From contig MPMO01000006.1 of NCBI GenBank assembly GCA_002238555.1, forward strand, positions 59,930 to 123,929: a DNA stretch of 64,000 nucleotides. Direction: 5' to 3'. Each line of letters begins with the position of its first letter. Within the stretch, counting starts at the first letter, position 1. Below, piece after piece: positions 19,906-29,020 of the stretch. This stretch comes from Caldilineaceae bacterium bin34 (GTDB lineage Bacteria; Chloroflexota; Anaerolineae; Caldilineales; Caldilineaceae). A program made the translations under genes and the position numbers. The notes under the pieces were generated by a model. That model was not told the DNA's origin. It was given only the letters and a program-made list of their open reading frames with translations, and searched no databases.

Positions 19906-20961
19906 ATGCGCAACCTGATCCCCCTGGCGGTGCGCGCCCTGACCATGGTCGGGGTCTTTTTCGTCGTTCTGTTGCTGCTCGTCCTGACCCTGGGCCTGAC
20001 TGGCTTTTCGGACCGCATCCTTTCGTCGGTTGTGGGCGAGCAAATTCGGGTCGAACGGACCACCCTGGCCGAGACCATCCGGGATCCGGATGAACTGGAA
20101 CGGGTCCTGGCCGCCCGCAAGGCGGAACTGGAGTCGTTCTACGGACTCGACATCCCGTGGCAGCGCCGGCTGCCGGGAACCGTGTTCAGGGTCATGCGGC
20201 TGGACCTTGGGGAGGCCCGTTCCCTCCGTTCCTTTGCGGGATCCAGCCGGATCGCCGACATCGTGCTGGAACGGTTGCCGAACACCATCCTGCTGATGAC
20301 CACCTCGACGGTGATTGTGGCCCTGACCGGCCTGGCCGGGGGCCTGTACGTGGCAACCCGGCCCGGCAGTTGGATTGATCGTCTGGTATCCGGCCTGGCG
20401 GCCGTTACCTACGCGATTCCCACCTGGTGGATTGGCATTCTCCTCATCCTCGTGGTGTCGGTGCATTGGCGCCTGCTGCCGTCCGGAGGCATGTACAGCA
20501 CGCCGCCCCCGGAAGGGGGCTGGCTCAGGTTTGCCGATTTGGCCCGGCACGCCGTGTTGCCGGTGTTGTCCATGGTGCTGGTCAGCGTGGGGCCCTACAT
20601 GTATGGGGTGCGGACAATCACGCTCAACATCGCCCAGGAGGACTTCGTGGGCATGGCCCGGGCCCGGGGGCTGTCCGAGACCCGCGTGCGCAACGCCCAC
20701 ATCCTGCGCGTGGCCGCCCCGCCCATTGTCACGGGCCTGATCTTCGGCCTGGCCGGTTCGCTGTCCGGATCGATTCTGATTGAGACCGTCTTCAACTGGC
20801 AGGGCATGGGCCGGCTGTACTACGACGCGTTGGCCGGCACCCCCGACGAGGGGGTGATCGTGGCGCTCACCTTCATGTTCACCCTGATGTACGTGGCCAT
20901 CCGCCTCCTGTTGGAGACGCTGTACATCTTCCTGGACCCGCGGGTCAGCTACGCAGACTGA
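19906..20961 (+). CDS. Peptide ABC transporter permease, DppB/OppB type (system 1)
   Basis: Inner-membrane subunit, 351 residues. One TM helix near residues 10-33 is followed by an extracytoplasmic segment and five more helices, as in DppB. The EAA loop that contacts the ATPase is visible as GMARARGLSETRVRNAHILR. It ends DPRVSY, a typical DppB C-terminus. The stop codon overlaps the next start by one base (TGATG), so translation of the two permeases is probably coupled. Confidence 0.9.
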   Translation: MRNLIPLAVRALTMVGVFFVVLLLLVLTLGLTGFSDRILSSVVGEQIRVERTTLAETIRDPDELERVLAARKAELESFYGLDIPWQRRLPGTVFRVMRLDLGEARSLRSFAGSSRIADIVLERLPNTILLMTTSTVIVALTGLAGGLYVATRPGSWIDRLVSGLAAVTYAIPTWWIGILLILVVSVHWRLLPSGGMYSTPPPEGGWLRFADLARHAVLPVLSMVLVSVGPYMYGVRTITLNIAQEDFVGMARARGLSETRVRNAHILRVAAPPIVTGLIFGLAGSLSGSILIETVFNWQGMGRLYYDALAGTPDEGVIVALTFMFTLMYVAIRLLLETLYIFLDPRVSYAD

Positions 20962-22400
20962 TGCGCATTCGGCAGATACGGGACGCCTTGCTCAAGACAC
21001 CGGTGGGTCTGCTGGGCCTGCTGTCCCTGTCCGCGCAGGTTGTGCTCTCGGTATGGGTGGTCGCCTCCTATCCCGACGACTTCGGCAACCGGGTCTGGAG
21101 CAATCCGATTCACTGGGTGGACAACCCGAAGGCCGCGCCGCCGGCGTGGATCCGGCGGGTGGACAGTCAACCGCGGGCGGATCACTGGCAGGCCGTCCGC
21201 GGGGAACCGGAGACGGTTGAGGAGAAGGGACGCAACCTGATTGCCAGCTGGAACATTCCCTACACTATGGAACCGGAGGCCGTGCCGGCCTTCCTGGCCC
21301 TGACCGTGCGGGACGTACGGTTCGAGGAAAGGGCGCCGCTGCTGGCTCTCACCCTGATCCGGCCCGATGAAACCCGTGTCAGTGTGCTGCGCCATGCGGT
21401 CCGCGGACCGCGCGAGGGGGAGGAGGGACCGTACGCGCGCCACTTCGACGATCCCCTGCGCATCCAGCTCAGCGCCGACGAAAGCACCCTCAGTTCGTTG
21501 CAGGAGTTCCTGGCCGAGGAGTACGGCCTGCAAATGGACGCGGAGGAGATCCGCCCGCGCGTCATGGACATCCTCTTTGGCGTGCCGGACGCAGCGGGCG
21601 ACGGGTTCGCCCCGATGTCGGGCGAGTACACATTCCTCTTTCAGACGGCCACGCGGGCGGAGGGCGACGGCATCGGGTCCGTGGAGTTGGTGGCCGGCGG
21701 GGACGCCTTTGGCCGCATGGGCACGGACAGCATCGGCCGCGACCTGGCCCAGGGGTTGCTGTACGGTTTGCCTACCGCCCTGGTGATTGGCGTCGTGGTG
21801 GCACTCCTGTCCACCTCCATCGGCACCGTCCTGGGCATGACGTCCGGCTATCTGGGAGGGACGGTCGACACGGTGATTCAACGGCTCTCGGACATCGTGG
21901 CCAACATTCCCGTCCTGCCCCTGCTGATTTTTCTCCTGTTCATCATCGGCCCCAACCTGACCGTTATCATCGGTATTCTGATTGCCTTCAGCTGGCCTGG
22001 CCTGGCCATCCAGGTGCGGGTCATGGTGCTGCACATGCGCTCAAGCCAGTTGATCGAGGCCGTGCAAAGCCTGGGGTCTTCGCGCTGGCGGGTCATGTAC
22101 CGCCACATCCTGCCGCAAATCATGCCGTACTTCCTGGCCCAGATCATCTTCACCGCACCGTCGGCCATCCTGGCCGAGGCGGGCCTTAGTTTCCTGGGTC
22201 TGGGGGATCCGTCGATTCCCACCTGGGGCCAGATTCTGGAGGCGGGCTTCCGCACCGGAGGGGTCTACGTCGGCTATTGGTGGTGGATCGTGCCCCCCGG
22301 CCTCCTGATTGTGATGGTGGCCTCGACGTTCATGCTGTTGTCGCTGGCCATCGAGCCGGTGGTCAACCCTCGCCTGCGCCAAACCCGACGGGCCGATTGA
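20961..22400 (+). CDS. Peptide ABC transporter permease, DppC/OppC type with large periplasmic insertion (system 1)
   Basis: Second membrane subunit, 479 residues against about 290-330 for typical DppC. TM1 is near residues 14-36. About 215 hydrophilic residues follow before the usual MGTDSIGRDL entry to TM2 near 252. The rest is standard: five helices, an EAA-like loop (EAVQSLGSSRWRVMYRHILP) and the SFLGLGDPSIPTWG block. Long TM1-TM2 insertions are known in some DppC relatives, but this one is large. It overlaps the upstream permease by one base, and the ATPase gene starts 2 bp after its stop. Confidence 0.88.
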   Translation: MRIRQIRDALLKTPVGLLGLLSLSAQVVLSVWVVASYPDDFGNRVWSNPIHWVDNPKAAPPAWIRRVDSQPRADHWQAVRGEPETVEEKGRNLIASWNIPYTMEPEAVPAFLALTVRDVRFEERAPLLALTLIRPDETRVSVLRHAVRGPREGEEGPYARHFDDPLRIQLSADESTLSSLQEFLAEEYGLQMDAEEIRPRVMDILFGVPDAAGDGFAPMSGEYTFLFQTATRAEGDGIGSVELVAGGDAFGRMGTDSIGRDLAQGLLYGLPTALVIGVVVALLSTSIGTVLGMTSGYLGGTVDTVIQRLSDIVANIPVLPLLIFLLFIIGPNLTVIIGILIAFSWPGLAIQVRVMVLHMRSSQLIEAVQSLGSSRWRVMYRHILPQIMPYFLAQIIFTAPSAILAEAGLSFLGLGDPSIPTWGQILEAGFRTGGVYVGYWWWIVPPGLLIVMVASTFMLLSLAIEPVVNPRLRQTRRAD

Positions 22401-22402
22401 CG

Positions 22403-23404
22403 ATGGCCTCCGTTCTGCAGGTTCGCGACCTGTATCTCCACTACGCCGATCCGGCCGGCGCGGTCAAGGCCGTGGACGGGGTGTCGTTTGAACTGGGCGA
22501 ACCGGGCACGGCCCTGGGGTTCGTCGGCGAGTCCGGGTGCGGCAAGTCCAGTGCGGCCAACGCCATGCTGCGCATCCTGCCCGGCAACACGTCCCGGCAC
22601 GAAGGGGAGGTGTGGCTGGACGGAGTCTGCGTGTCGGCCCTGGATGCCGAGGAGTTTCGGCGCACCGTGCGCTGGCGACGGATGGCCCTGGTGCCCCAGG
22701 GAGCCCAGAACAGCCTCAATCCCGTCATGCGCGTGGGCAAGTGGCTGACGGAACCGGTGCGCCAGTCGCGATCCGCCAACATCGCACCGGATGCCCTCGA
22801 GCGCCAGGCCCGCGGCCTGCTGGAACGCGTGGGCCTCCCGTCCGGCGCCTGGAACCTCTACCCGCACGAGTTGTCGGGCGGCATGAAACAGCGTGTAATG
22901 ATTGCGGGGTCCTTGATCTTCTCGCCGCGCCTGTTGATCATGGACGAACCGACATCCGCCCTTGATGTCAGTGTGCAGGCGCAGATCATGAACCTGCTCA
23001 AGGACCTGAAGGCAGAGGGGCTCTCCATCCTGTTTATCACCCACGACATTGCGCTGGCGAGCGACATCTGTGACCGCCTGGCGGTCGTCTATGCCGGCCG
23101 GATTGCCGAAATTGGCAGTTCGGAACAGATCCTGGGGCAGCCGGCCCATCCGTACACGCGCCGGTTGCTGGGCAGCATTCCGCGCCTGCACGACGAAGCC
23201 CTGCCCGAGTTCATCCCGGGCGCGCCGCCCGACCTGCGCCGGCTGCCAAGCGGCTGCCGCTTCCATCCCCGGTGCGATGTGCCGTTGACGGTGTGTCCCG
23301 AGCAGGTGCCCGTACGCCTGAAGGCGGAGGCGGGCCAGGATGTGTGGTGCTGGCTGCATGATGGGACCGTGAACCAAGTGCCCTTGGAGATTCAAGATGA
23401 GTGA
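22403..23404 (+). CDS. Peptide ABC transporter ATP-binding protein, OppD/DppD type (system 1)
   Basis: 333-residue ATPase. The ATG lies 2 bp after the permease stop; the frame is open upstream but only within permease sequence. It has Walker A GESGCGKS, Q-loop VPQGAQNSLNPV, signature ELSGGMKQRV, Walker B LLIMDEP and H-loop FITHD. The C-terminal oligopeptide domain has HPYTRRLLGS and the Cys-rich GCRFHPRCD segment. It overlaps the enolase gene by 8 bp, so the operon includes that enzyme. It would pair with the OppF-type ATPase at 13525. Confidence 0.9.
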   Translation: MASVLQVRDLYLHYADPAGAVKAVDGVSFELGEPGTALGFVGESGCGKSSAANAMLRILPGNTSRHEGEVWLDGVCVSALDAEEFRRTVRWRRMALVPQGAQNSLNPVMRVGKWLTEPVRQSRSANIAPDALERQARGLLERVGLPSGAWNLYPHELSGGMKQRVMIAGSLIFSPRLLIMDEPTSALDVSVQAQIMNLLKDLKAEGLSILFITHDIALASDICDRLAVVYAGRIAEIGSSEQILGQPAHPYTRRLLGSIPRLHDEALPEFIPGAPPDLRRLPSGCRFHPRCDVPLTVCPEQVPVRLKAEAGQDVWCWLHDGTVNQVPLEIQDE

Positions 23405-24530
23405 CAGGCAACCGGTCGTCGTTTCGTGCATTGAACTGCACCACATCCGGCTTCCCTACGTGCATCCGTTCGAGACCAGTTTTCGGCGCGAGACGCACCG
23501 TGAATCCATCCTGGTCGCGGTCCGCGGTGGAGATCTGATTGGATGGGGGGAGTGTGTGGCCGGCTCCGGGCCGTGGTACTCGGCGGAGACCATGGGCACG
23601 GCCCTGCATGTGATGGCCGGCTACCTGGTGCCGCGGTTGCTGGAGGCCGGTGCGGTGGCCGCTCACGATTGCGAACGGCTGTTTGCCCCCGTGCGGGGCC
23701 ATCCCATGGCCAAGGCGGCCCTGGAGAATGCGGTCTGGGATCTTGAGGCGCAGCAGGCCGGGCATTCGCTGCAGGCGGCCCTGGGCGGCCGGGGGGATCG
23801 GGTGGCGGTCGGCGTGTCCCAGGGCATCGAGCCGTCCATTTCCGAACTGCTGGACCGCGTCGCGGCCTGGATTGACGAAGGGTATGCGAGGGTCAAGCTC
23901 AAGATCAAGCCGGGCTGGGATGTCGAGCCGGTGGCGGCGGTGCGCGACCGTTGGCCGGACCTGGCTCTGCAGGTGGACGCCAACTCCGCCTATGTTCCGG
24001 AAGATACCGCGTCCCTGAAGGAACTCGACCACTTCGGCCTGCTGCTGATCGAACAGCCCTTCCACCACGACGACATCGTGGACCACGCTGCCCTGCAGGC
24101 CGAGATGCGGACGCCCATCTGCCTCGACGAAAGTATTCACTCGCCGCTGCATGCCGGGTGGGCCCTGAAAATCCGGGCCTGCCGCAACATGAACATCAAG
24201 GTGGGCCGGGTTGGCGGCCTGAGTGCAGCCCTGCGCATCCACGACATGTGCCGGGAGGCCGGTGTGCCGGTTTGGTGCGGGGGCATGCTGGAGACGAACG
24301 TGGGCCGGGCCGCAAACCTGGCCCTGGCCTCGCTGCCCAACTTTACGCTGCCCGGCGACATCTCCGCCTCCCGCCGCTACTATCATGAGGACGTGGCGCT
24401 GCCGGACTTCGAACTCAACGCGGACTCGACCGTGTCGGTTCCCCAGGCGCCGGGCCTGGGGGTGGCTGTGGACAGGGCGCGGTTGGCGGCGGCCACACTG
24501 CATGCGGAAACCTTTCGCACACGGAACTGA
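23397..24530 (+). CDS. Enolase-superfamily enzyme: N-acylamino-acid racemase / o-succinylbenzoate synthase-like
   Basis: 377 residues, ATG with GGAG 9 bp upstream. The muconate-lactonising subgroup catalytic set is complete: KLK (K167/K169), metal ligands D194, E219 and D244, and K268. The spacings agree with those of characterised NAAAR/OSBS enzymes. The segments GGMLETNVGRAANLALASLP and NFTLPGDISAS are diagnostic of the NAAAR/MenC2 branch. That branch contains OSBS (menaquinone synthesis) and N-succinylamino-acid racemases. The 8-bp overlap with a peptide-importer ATPase, and no other men genes nearby, favour a role in amino-acid or peptide conversion, but this is inference. Confidence 0.85.
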   Translation: MSDRQPVVVSCIELHHIRLPYVHPFETSFRRETHRESILVAVRGGDLIGWGECVAGSGPWYSAETMGTALHVMAGYLVPRLLEAGAVAAHDCERLFAPVRGHPMAKAALENAVWDLEAQQAGHSLQAALGGRGDRVAVGVSQGIEPSISELLDRVAAWIDEGYARVKLKIKPGWDVEPVAAVRDRWPDLALQVDANSAYVPEDTASLKELDHFGLLLIEQPFHHDDIVDHAALQAEMRTPICLDESIHSPLHAGWALKIRACRNMNIKVGRVGGLSAALRIHDMCREAGVPVWCGGMLETNVGRAANLALASLPNFTLPGDISASRRYYHEDVALPDFELNADSTVSVPQAPGLGVAVDRARLAAATLHAETFRTRN

Positions 24531-24578
24531 CGGTGTCGGCCGGCCTCGTGGCTGCACCGCGCGGGCCGGCACGCTCTT

Positions 24579-24607
24579 TTGCGCGGAGGGCGGGACAACC
24601 CTACAAT
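24579..24607 (+). promoter_or_regulatory. Sigma-70 promoter of peptide transporter system 2
   Basis: TTGCGC (24579-24584) and TACAAT (24602-24607) are separated by exactly 17 bp. Start of the binding-protein gene is 120 bp downstream, with AGGAG before it. This is one of the two best promoter matches in the window. Confidence 0.7.
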
Positions 24608-24727
24608 AGGACTACCGATCCCGTTTCGTCATAGCACCACTCGTCGTTGCCGGCAGTGATTTCGTTCGGCCAGCCCCTTGGACCGGGTCGGTGTTCGCAT
24701 TCCAGACATGCACCCAGGAGAACCTGA

Positions 24728-26746
24728 ATGAAAACACCCTTCAGGGCAGGGCTGTTGGCAGCCTTGCTGATTGCGCTATTGGCAGTGGCGGCATGTGGTG
24801 CCCCTGCCGGACCTGCGGCCGAAGCCCCGGCCGAGGATGCGGCCCCGGCGGCCGCAGAGGAAACGATGGCGGGCAATCCCTTGGAGTCGCCGGTGCTGTG
24901 GGACCGTGTGGCGTCGGGCGAACTGCCCCCGCTGGAAGATCGCCTCCCCAACGAACCGTTTGTTGTGGGCCCCGGCGTCCTCCTGCCTGAGGATCACGTT
25001 GACTGGCAGCCCGGCAACTTTGGCGGCACCCTGCGCACCCTGCACTTCCGCCCGGACTGGAATCCGGACACCTTCGTCGGCATGAACGAGCCGCTGCTCT
25101 CCGCGCCCGGTCTGGGTGTCCAGGGCATCCGAGGCAACATCCTGAAGGACTACGAGGTCTCCAACAACAATCAGACCTTCGTCTTCCACATGCGTGAGGG
25201 CCTCAAGTGGTCCGATGGCTCCCTAGTCACTGCCGAGGATGCCAGGTTCGTGGCCGAGGACATCTACGGCAACGATTTCCTGACCCCCACCTTCCCCAAG
25301 CGCTTCCGGACGCGGAACGATCCCACCGGTACGCCGATGACGTTCCAGATGATCGACGACTACACCTTCCAGGTGGACTTCGACGCCTCCTATGGCGGGT
25401 TCCTGCGCAACCTGACGATCGAGACCTGGAACGGTTGGACGGAACTGGTGCGCCCTTCGGCCTACCTCAAGCAGTTCCACGTGGACTATCTTGACAACGG
25501 CATCGAGGACCTGCGCGACCATCTCAACGAGATGAATCTGACCGACGAGTGGAACCAGGTCTTCGCCGCCAACGACTGTCTCAGCTGGCACGTGAACCAG
25601 GAGAAGTGCATGGTTGGCCGATCCCCGGTCATCACTCCCTGGCAGCGCGTGGAAGCGGCCGAACCGGGTCTTCTGGTCTTCGAGCGCAACCCGTACTATC
25701 ACAAGGTCGACACCGAGGGCAAGCAGTTGCCCTACATCGACAAGATGGTCTCCAAGCTGGTCGAGGATGTGGAGATGGTCAACACCGGCATTCTGACCGG
25801 CGAGGCCGACTTCATGCGTGAAAGCACCGGCTTGGTCAAGATTCCGCTCTATGTGGAGAATGGACCGGCGGGCGGCTACCGCCATCAGCTGTTGGACATG
25901 CATGTGGATTCCAGTTCCGTCTGGATCAACCAGACGTACAACGCCGAGGCCGATCCGCTGGCCGCGGAGTTCCGGGAAATCGTCTCCAACGTCGAGTTCC
26001 GGCAGGCCGTCAGCCTGGCCGTGAACCGCGACGAGATGATCGAGACCCTGTACTACGGTTATGCCACCAAGCCGCTTGACACGGTTGGCGCCGACCTTTC
26101 CACCCAGGACTTGGACCGCGCCAATGCCCTGCTCGATTCCATCGGTCTTGATCAGCGGGACGAAGACGGCTACCGCCTGTATCCTTCGGGCGAGCCGTTC
26201 GAGTTGCTGATTGAACACGGTGCCCACGCACCCGACCTGGAACCGGCCTCCGAACTGGTCGCCGAATACCTGGGCGACATCGGTATCCGGGCACTGGTCA
26301 AGAAGCTCGATTCAGCCCTTTGGGCCCAGCGGCGCAACAACAACGAACTGCAGGCCACGGTTTTCTGGGCCCATGACCAGGGTTGGGACAACAACTGGAC
26401 CAGCGACACCATCCAGCGTGCCGGCTATGCCTGGTGGCAGTACATGAACGCCGCCGAGGATGCCCGCGATCCCGCCTGGGAACCGCCGCAGTGGGTCAAG
26501 GACGCCTACGCCCTTGACATCGAACGCTGGGGTTCCGTGTCCGGCGGCGACGAGTACAACGCCTTCAAGGAGGAGGGCAACGCTTGGCACCAGGCCAACC
26601 TGCCCGAGATCACCATCGTGGAGAACGTGAAATATCCGCTGATTGTCTCCGTCAACATGGCCAACGTGGCGACCGACGGCTTTGCCATCGCCCAGAACTT
26701 CGCCATGGAACAGCTCTACTACCTCAACCCCGAAGAGAACCAGTAA
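24728..26746 (+). CDS. Peptide ABC transporter substrate-binding lipoprotein (system 2)
   Basis: Captures peptides (or similar solutes) outside the membrane, 672 residues. The ATG has AGGAG 7 bp upstream. The signal sequence ends in lipobox AVAAC with the acylated Cys near residue 23, then an Ala/Pro/Glu linker. SBP_bac_5 motifs appear in normal order: the HMREGLKWSDGSLVTAEDARF block near 155-180 and the VEFRQAVSLAVNRDEMI block near 420-440. Contrast the rearranged order in the system 1 binding protein. It heads a five-gene import operon. Confidence 0.92.
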   Translation: MKTPFRAGLLAALLIALLAVAACGAPAGPAAEAPAEDAAPAAAEETMAGNPLESPVLWDRVASGELPPLEDRLPNEPFVVGPGVLLPEDHVDWQPGNFGGTLRTLHFRPDWNPDTFVGMNEPLLSAPGLGVQGIRGNILKDYEVSNNNQTFVFHMREGLKWSDGSLVTAEDARFVAEDIYGNDFLTPTFPKRFRTRNDPTGTPMTFQMIDDYTFQVDFDASYGGFLRNLTIETWNGWTELVRPSAYLKQFHVDYLDNGIEDLRDHLNEMNLTDEWNQVFAANDCLSWHVNQEKCMVGRSPVITPWQRVEAAEPGLLVFERNPYYHKVDTEGKQLPYIDKMVSKLVEDVEMVNTGILTGEADFMRESTGLVKIPLYVENGPAGGYRHQLLDMHVDSSSVWINQTYNAEADPLAAEFREIVSNVEFRQAVSLAVNRDEMIETLYYGYATKPLDTVGADLSTQDLDRANALLDSIGLDQRDEDGYRLYPSGEPFELLIEHGAHAPDLEPASELVAEYLGDIGIRALVKKLDSALWAQRRNNNELQATVFWAHDQGWDNNWTSDTIQRAGYAWWQYMNAAEDARDPAWEPPQWVKDAYALDIERWGSVSGGDEYNAFKEEGNAWHQANLPEITIVENVKYPLIVSVNMANVATDGFAIAQNFAMEQLYYLNPEENQ

Positions 26747-26770
26747 TCTGAACTCCCAGGATTGTTGACA

Positions 26771-26807
26771 GGCCTGGCGGTGTCCCCCCAAGGGATGTCG
26801 CCAGGCC
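26771..26807 (+). promoter_or_regulatory. Stem-loop between binding-protein and permease genes
   Basis: GGCCTGGCG (26771-26779) pairs perfectly with CGCCAGGCC (26799-26807), and TCCC/GGGA can pair inside the loop. It lies 24 bp after the binding-protein stop and 31 bp before the permease start, with no T-run. Such elements in ABC operons often give partial termination or 3'-end protection, so that binding protein exceeds permease; here that is inference. Confidence 0.65.
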
Positions 26808-26838
26808 GACTTAACCATTCAGACCGGAACCCGCCCCG

Positions 26839-27840
26839 ATGGTTGCCTACATCGTGCGCCGCAGCGTGATGCTGATACCGATCCTGGTGCTGATCTCGAT
26901 CGTGTCGTTCACGATCATCGAGTTGCCCCCGGGCGACTGGGTCACCTACCAGATCGAGAACCTGCGCGCCTCCGGCATCCAGCTCAACGAGGAGGAAGCG
27001 GAGCGGCTGATCAAGATGTACGGTTTCGACGAGCCGGTCTGGAAGCGTTACATCAAGTGGATGCGGGGCATCCTGTTCAAGTTCAACTTCGGCTGGTCGT
27101 TCCAGTGGGGCAAGACGGTCAACGAACTGCTCGGCGAACGCCTGCCCCTGACGCTGCTGATTTCCATCCTGGCCCTGATCGTGTCCTGGGTCGTTGCCAT
27201 TCCGATTGGGATCTACTCCGCCACCCACCAGTACTCGGTGCTGGACTACATCTTCACCTTCTTTGGCTTCCTGGGATTGGCCACTCCGGCGTTTTTGCTG
27301 GCCATGGTGTTGGCCTGGAACATCTTCAAGTACACCGAATTTTCGCCGCTGGGCCTGTTCTCCATCGAGTACATGGACGAACCCATGTCGGCGGAGAAGT
27401 TTGTCGACATGCTCAAGCACCTGGTGCTGCCGCTGATCATCATCGGCCTGAACGGCACCGGGGCCCTGATCCGCGTGATGCGCGGCAACCTGCTGGACGA
27501 ACTCAAGAAGCAATATGTCATTACCGCCCGCGCCAAGGGCGTTAACGAGATGCGGCTTCTGTTCAAGTATCCGGTGCGCATGTCCATGAACCCTGTCATC
27601 AGCACGATTGGCTGGGTTCTGCCGGGCATCTTCTCCGGCGAGGTGCTGGTCTCCCTGATCCTGGGCCTGCAGACCACCGGACCGCTCCTGCTGCGGGCTG
27701 TGTTGGCCCAGGACATGTTCCTGGCCGGCAGCATCGTCATGATCCTGTCGGTGCTGACCGTGTTGGGCACGTTGTTGTCGGACATCTTGTTGGCGGTGCT
27801 GGATCCGCGTATTCGCTACGGCGGCGCTTCGGCCCGTTGA
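26839..27840 (+). CDS. Peptide ABC transporter permease, DppB type (system 2)
   Basis: 333 residues with TM1 near 9-28, a periplasmic segment and five further helices. The EAA loop is visible around DELKKQYVITARAKGVNEM, followed by the DppB-typical VISTIGWVLPGIFSGEV segment and a C-terminal LDPRIRYG. The ATG lies 31 bp after the intergenic stem-loop. Its stop codon precedes the next permease start by 17 bp; a TTG overlapping the stop would also be in frame. Confidence 0.92.
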   Translation: MVAYIVRRSVMLIPILVLISIVSFTIIELPPGDWVTYQIENLRASGIQLNEEEAERLIKMYGFDEPVWKRYIKWMRGILFKFNFGWSFQWGKTVNELLGERLPLTLLISILALIVSWVVAIPIGIYSATHQYSVLDYIFTFFGFLGLATPAFLLAMVLAWNIFKYTEFSPLGLFSIEYMDEPMSAEKFVDMLKHLVLPLIIIGLNGTGALIRVMRGNLLDELKKQYVITARAKGVNEMRLLFKYPVRMSMNPVISTIGWVLPGIFSGEVLVSLILGLQTTGPLLLRAVLAQDMFLAGSIVMILSVLTVLGTLLSDILLAVLDPRIRYGGASAR

Positions 27841-27857
27841 CACCATCGGAAACCGTC

Positions 27858-29018
27858 ATGACCGCTTCCACGGAAATCTTTGAGGACGTCCTGGTAGCCG
27901 ACGTGGCCGAACAGGACGATCGGTTTTACTACGCCAGTCAGTGGTCGCTGATTTGGTGGCGTTTCCGCCGGCACCGCGTGGCCATGATTTCCATGGCCCT
28001 GCTGCTGGTGCTGTACCTGTTGGCCATCCTGCCGGGGTTTTTCAGTCCCTATCTGCCCTCGACACGCTTCGAGAGCTACCAGGAGGCACCCCCGGTGCGG
28101 CTGTACTGGTTCGACCAGAATCCGGAAGGCGGCGGCTTTGTCGGGCCGCACTACTACGGATTCGAGAAGACCCTGAACAAGGAGACCTTCAAGTACGAGT
28201 TTGCGCCCATTCTGGACAACCCAATCAATTTGCGGTTGTTTGCGCCGGGACCGGAATACACGATTGTCGGGGACTGGACCGCCACAGTGCATTTCTTGGG
28301 CACCGATGTCGAGGAGGCGCCCCCCTTCATGCTGTTCGGTGCCGATCGCCTGGGCCGGGACCTGCTGACGCGCACCCTCTACGGTGCCCGCATTTCCCTT
28401 TCGATTGGCCTGATTGGCGTGGCCCTGAGCCTGATTCTGGGCATTGTCCTGGGCGGCATATCGGGGTATTTCGGCGGCCTGACCGACGAAGTGATCCAGC
28501 GGCTCATCGACTTTCTGATTTCCATCCCCAGCCTGCCGCTGTGGATGGCCCTGTCGGCGGCCCTGCCCCGCGACTGGCCGGTGCTCAAGACCTACTTCGC
28601 CATCACGATCATCCTGTCCATCCTGGGCTGGACCGGGCTGGCGCGGGTGGTGCGCGGCAAGCTGCTCGCCCTGCGCGAGGAGGACTACGCCATGGCGGCC
28701 AAGGCGGCCGGGACGGGAGAGGCGCGCATCATCTTCAAGCACCTGCTGCCGGGATTCACCAGCCACCTGATCGTCACGATTACATTGATGGTGCCGGGCA
28801 TGATCCTGGCCGAGACGGCCCTGAGCTTCCTGGGCCTGGGCATCCAGCCGCCGGCCGTCAGCTGGGGCACGCTGCTGCAGGATGCCCAGGACATCGTGGC
28901 GATTGCCCAGCATCCCCACCAGCTGATTCCGGCTGCCTGGGTGATGGCGGCCGTGCTGCTCTTCAACTTTGTCGGTGACGGCCTGCGCGATGCGGCCGAC
29001 CCGTATTCGGATCACTAG
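27858..29018 (+). CDS. Peptide ABC transporter permease, DppC type (system 2)
   Basis: 386 residues from the ATG at 27858; a TTG at 27837 overlapping the upstream stop would add seven residues. TM1 is near residues 45-63, then about 100 residues outside the membrane, then FGADRLGRDLLTRTLYGARISL, the usual entry to TM2. The EAA loop is AMAAKAAGTGEARIIFKHLLP and the SFLGLGIQPPAVSWG block is typical. The ATPase gene GTG starts 2 bp after its stop. Confidence 0.9.
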   Translation: MTASTEIFEDVLVADVAEQDDRFYYASQWSLIWWRFRRHRVAMISMALLLVLYLLAILPGFFSPYLPSTRFESYQEAPPVRLYWFDQNPEGGGFVGPHYYGFEKTLNKETFKYEFAPILDNPINLRLFAPGPEYTIVGDWTATVHFLGTDVEEAPPFMLFGADRLGRDLLTRTLYGARISLSIGLIGVALSLILGIVLGGISGYFGGLTDEVIQRLIDFLISIPSLPLWMALSAALPRDWPVLKTYFAITIILSILGWTGLARVVRGKLLALREEDYAMAAKAAGTGEARIIFKHLLPGFTSHLIVTITLMVPGMILAETALSFLGLGIQPPAVSWGTLLQDAQDIVAIAQHPHQLIPAAWVMAAVLLFNFVGDGLRDAADPYSDH

Positions 29019-29020
29019 GG

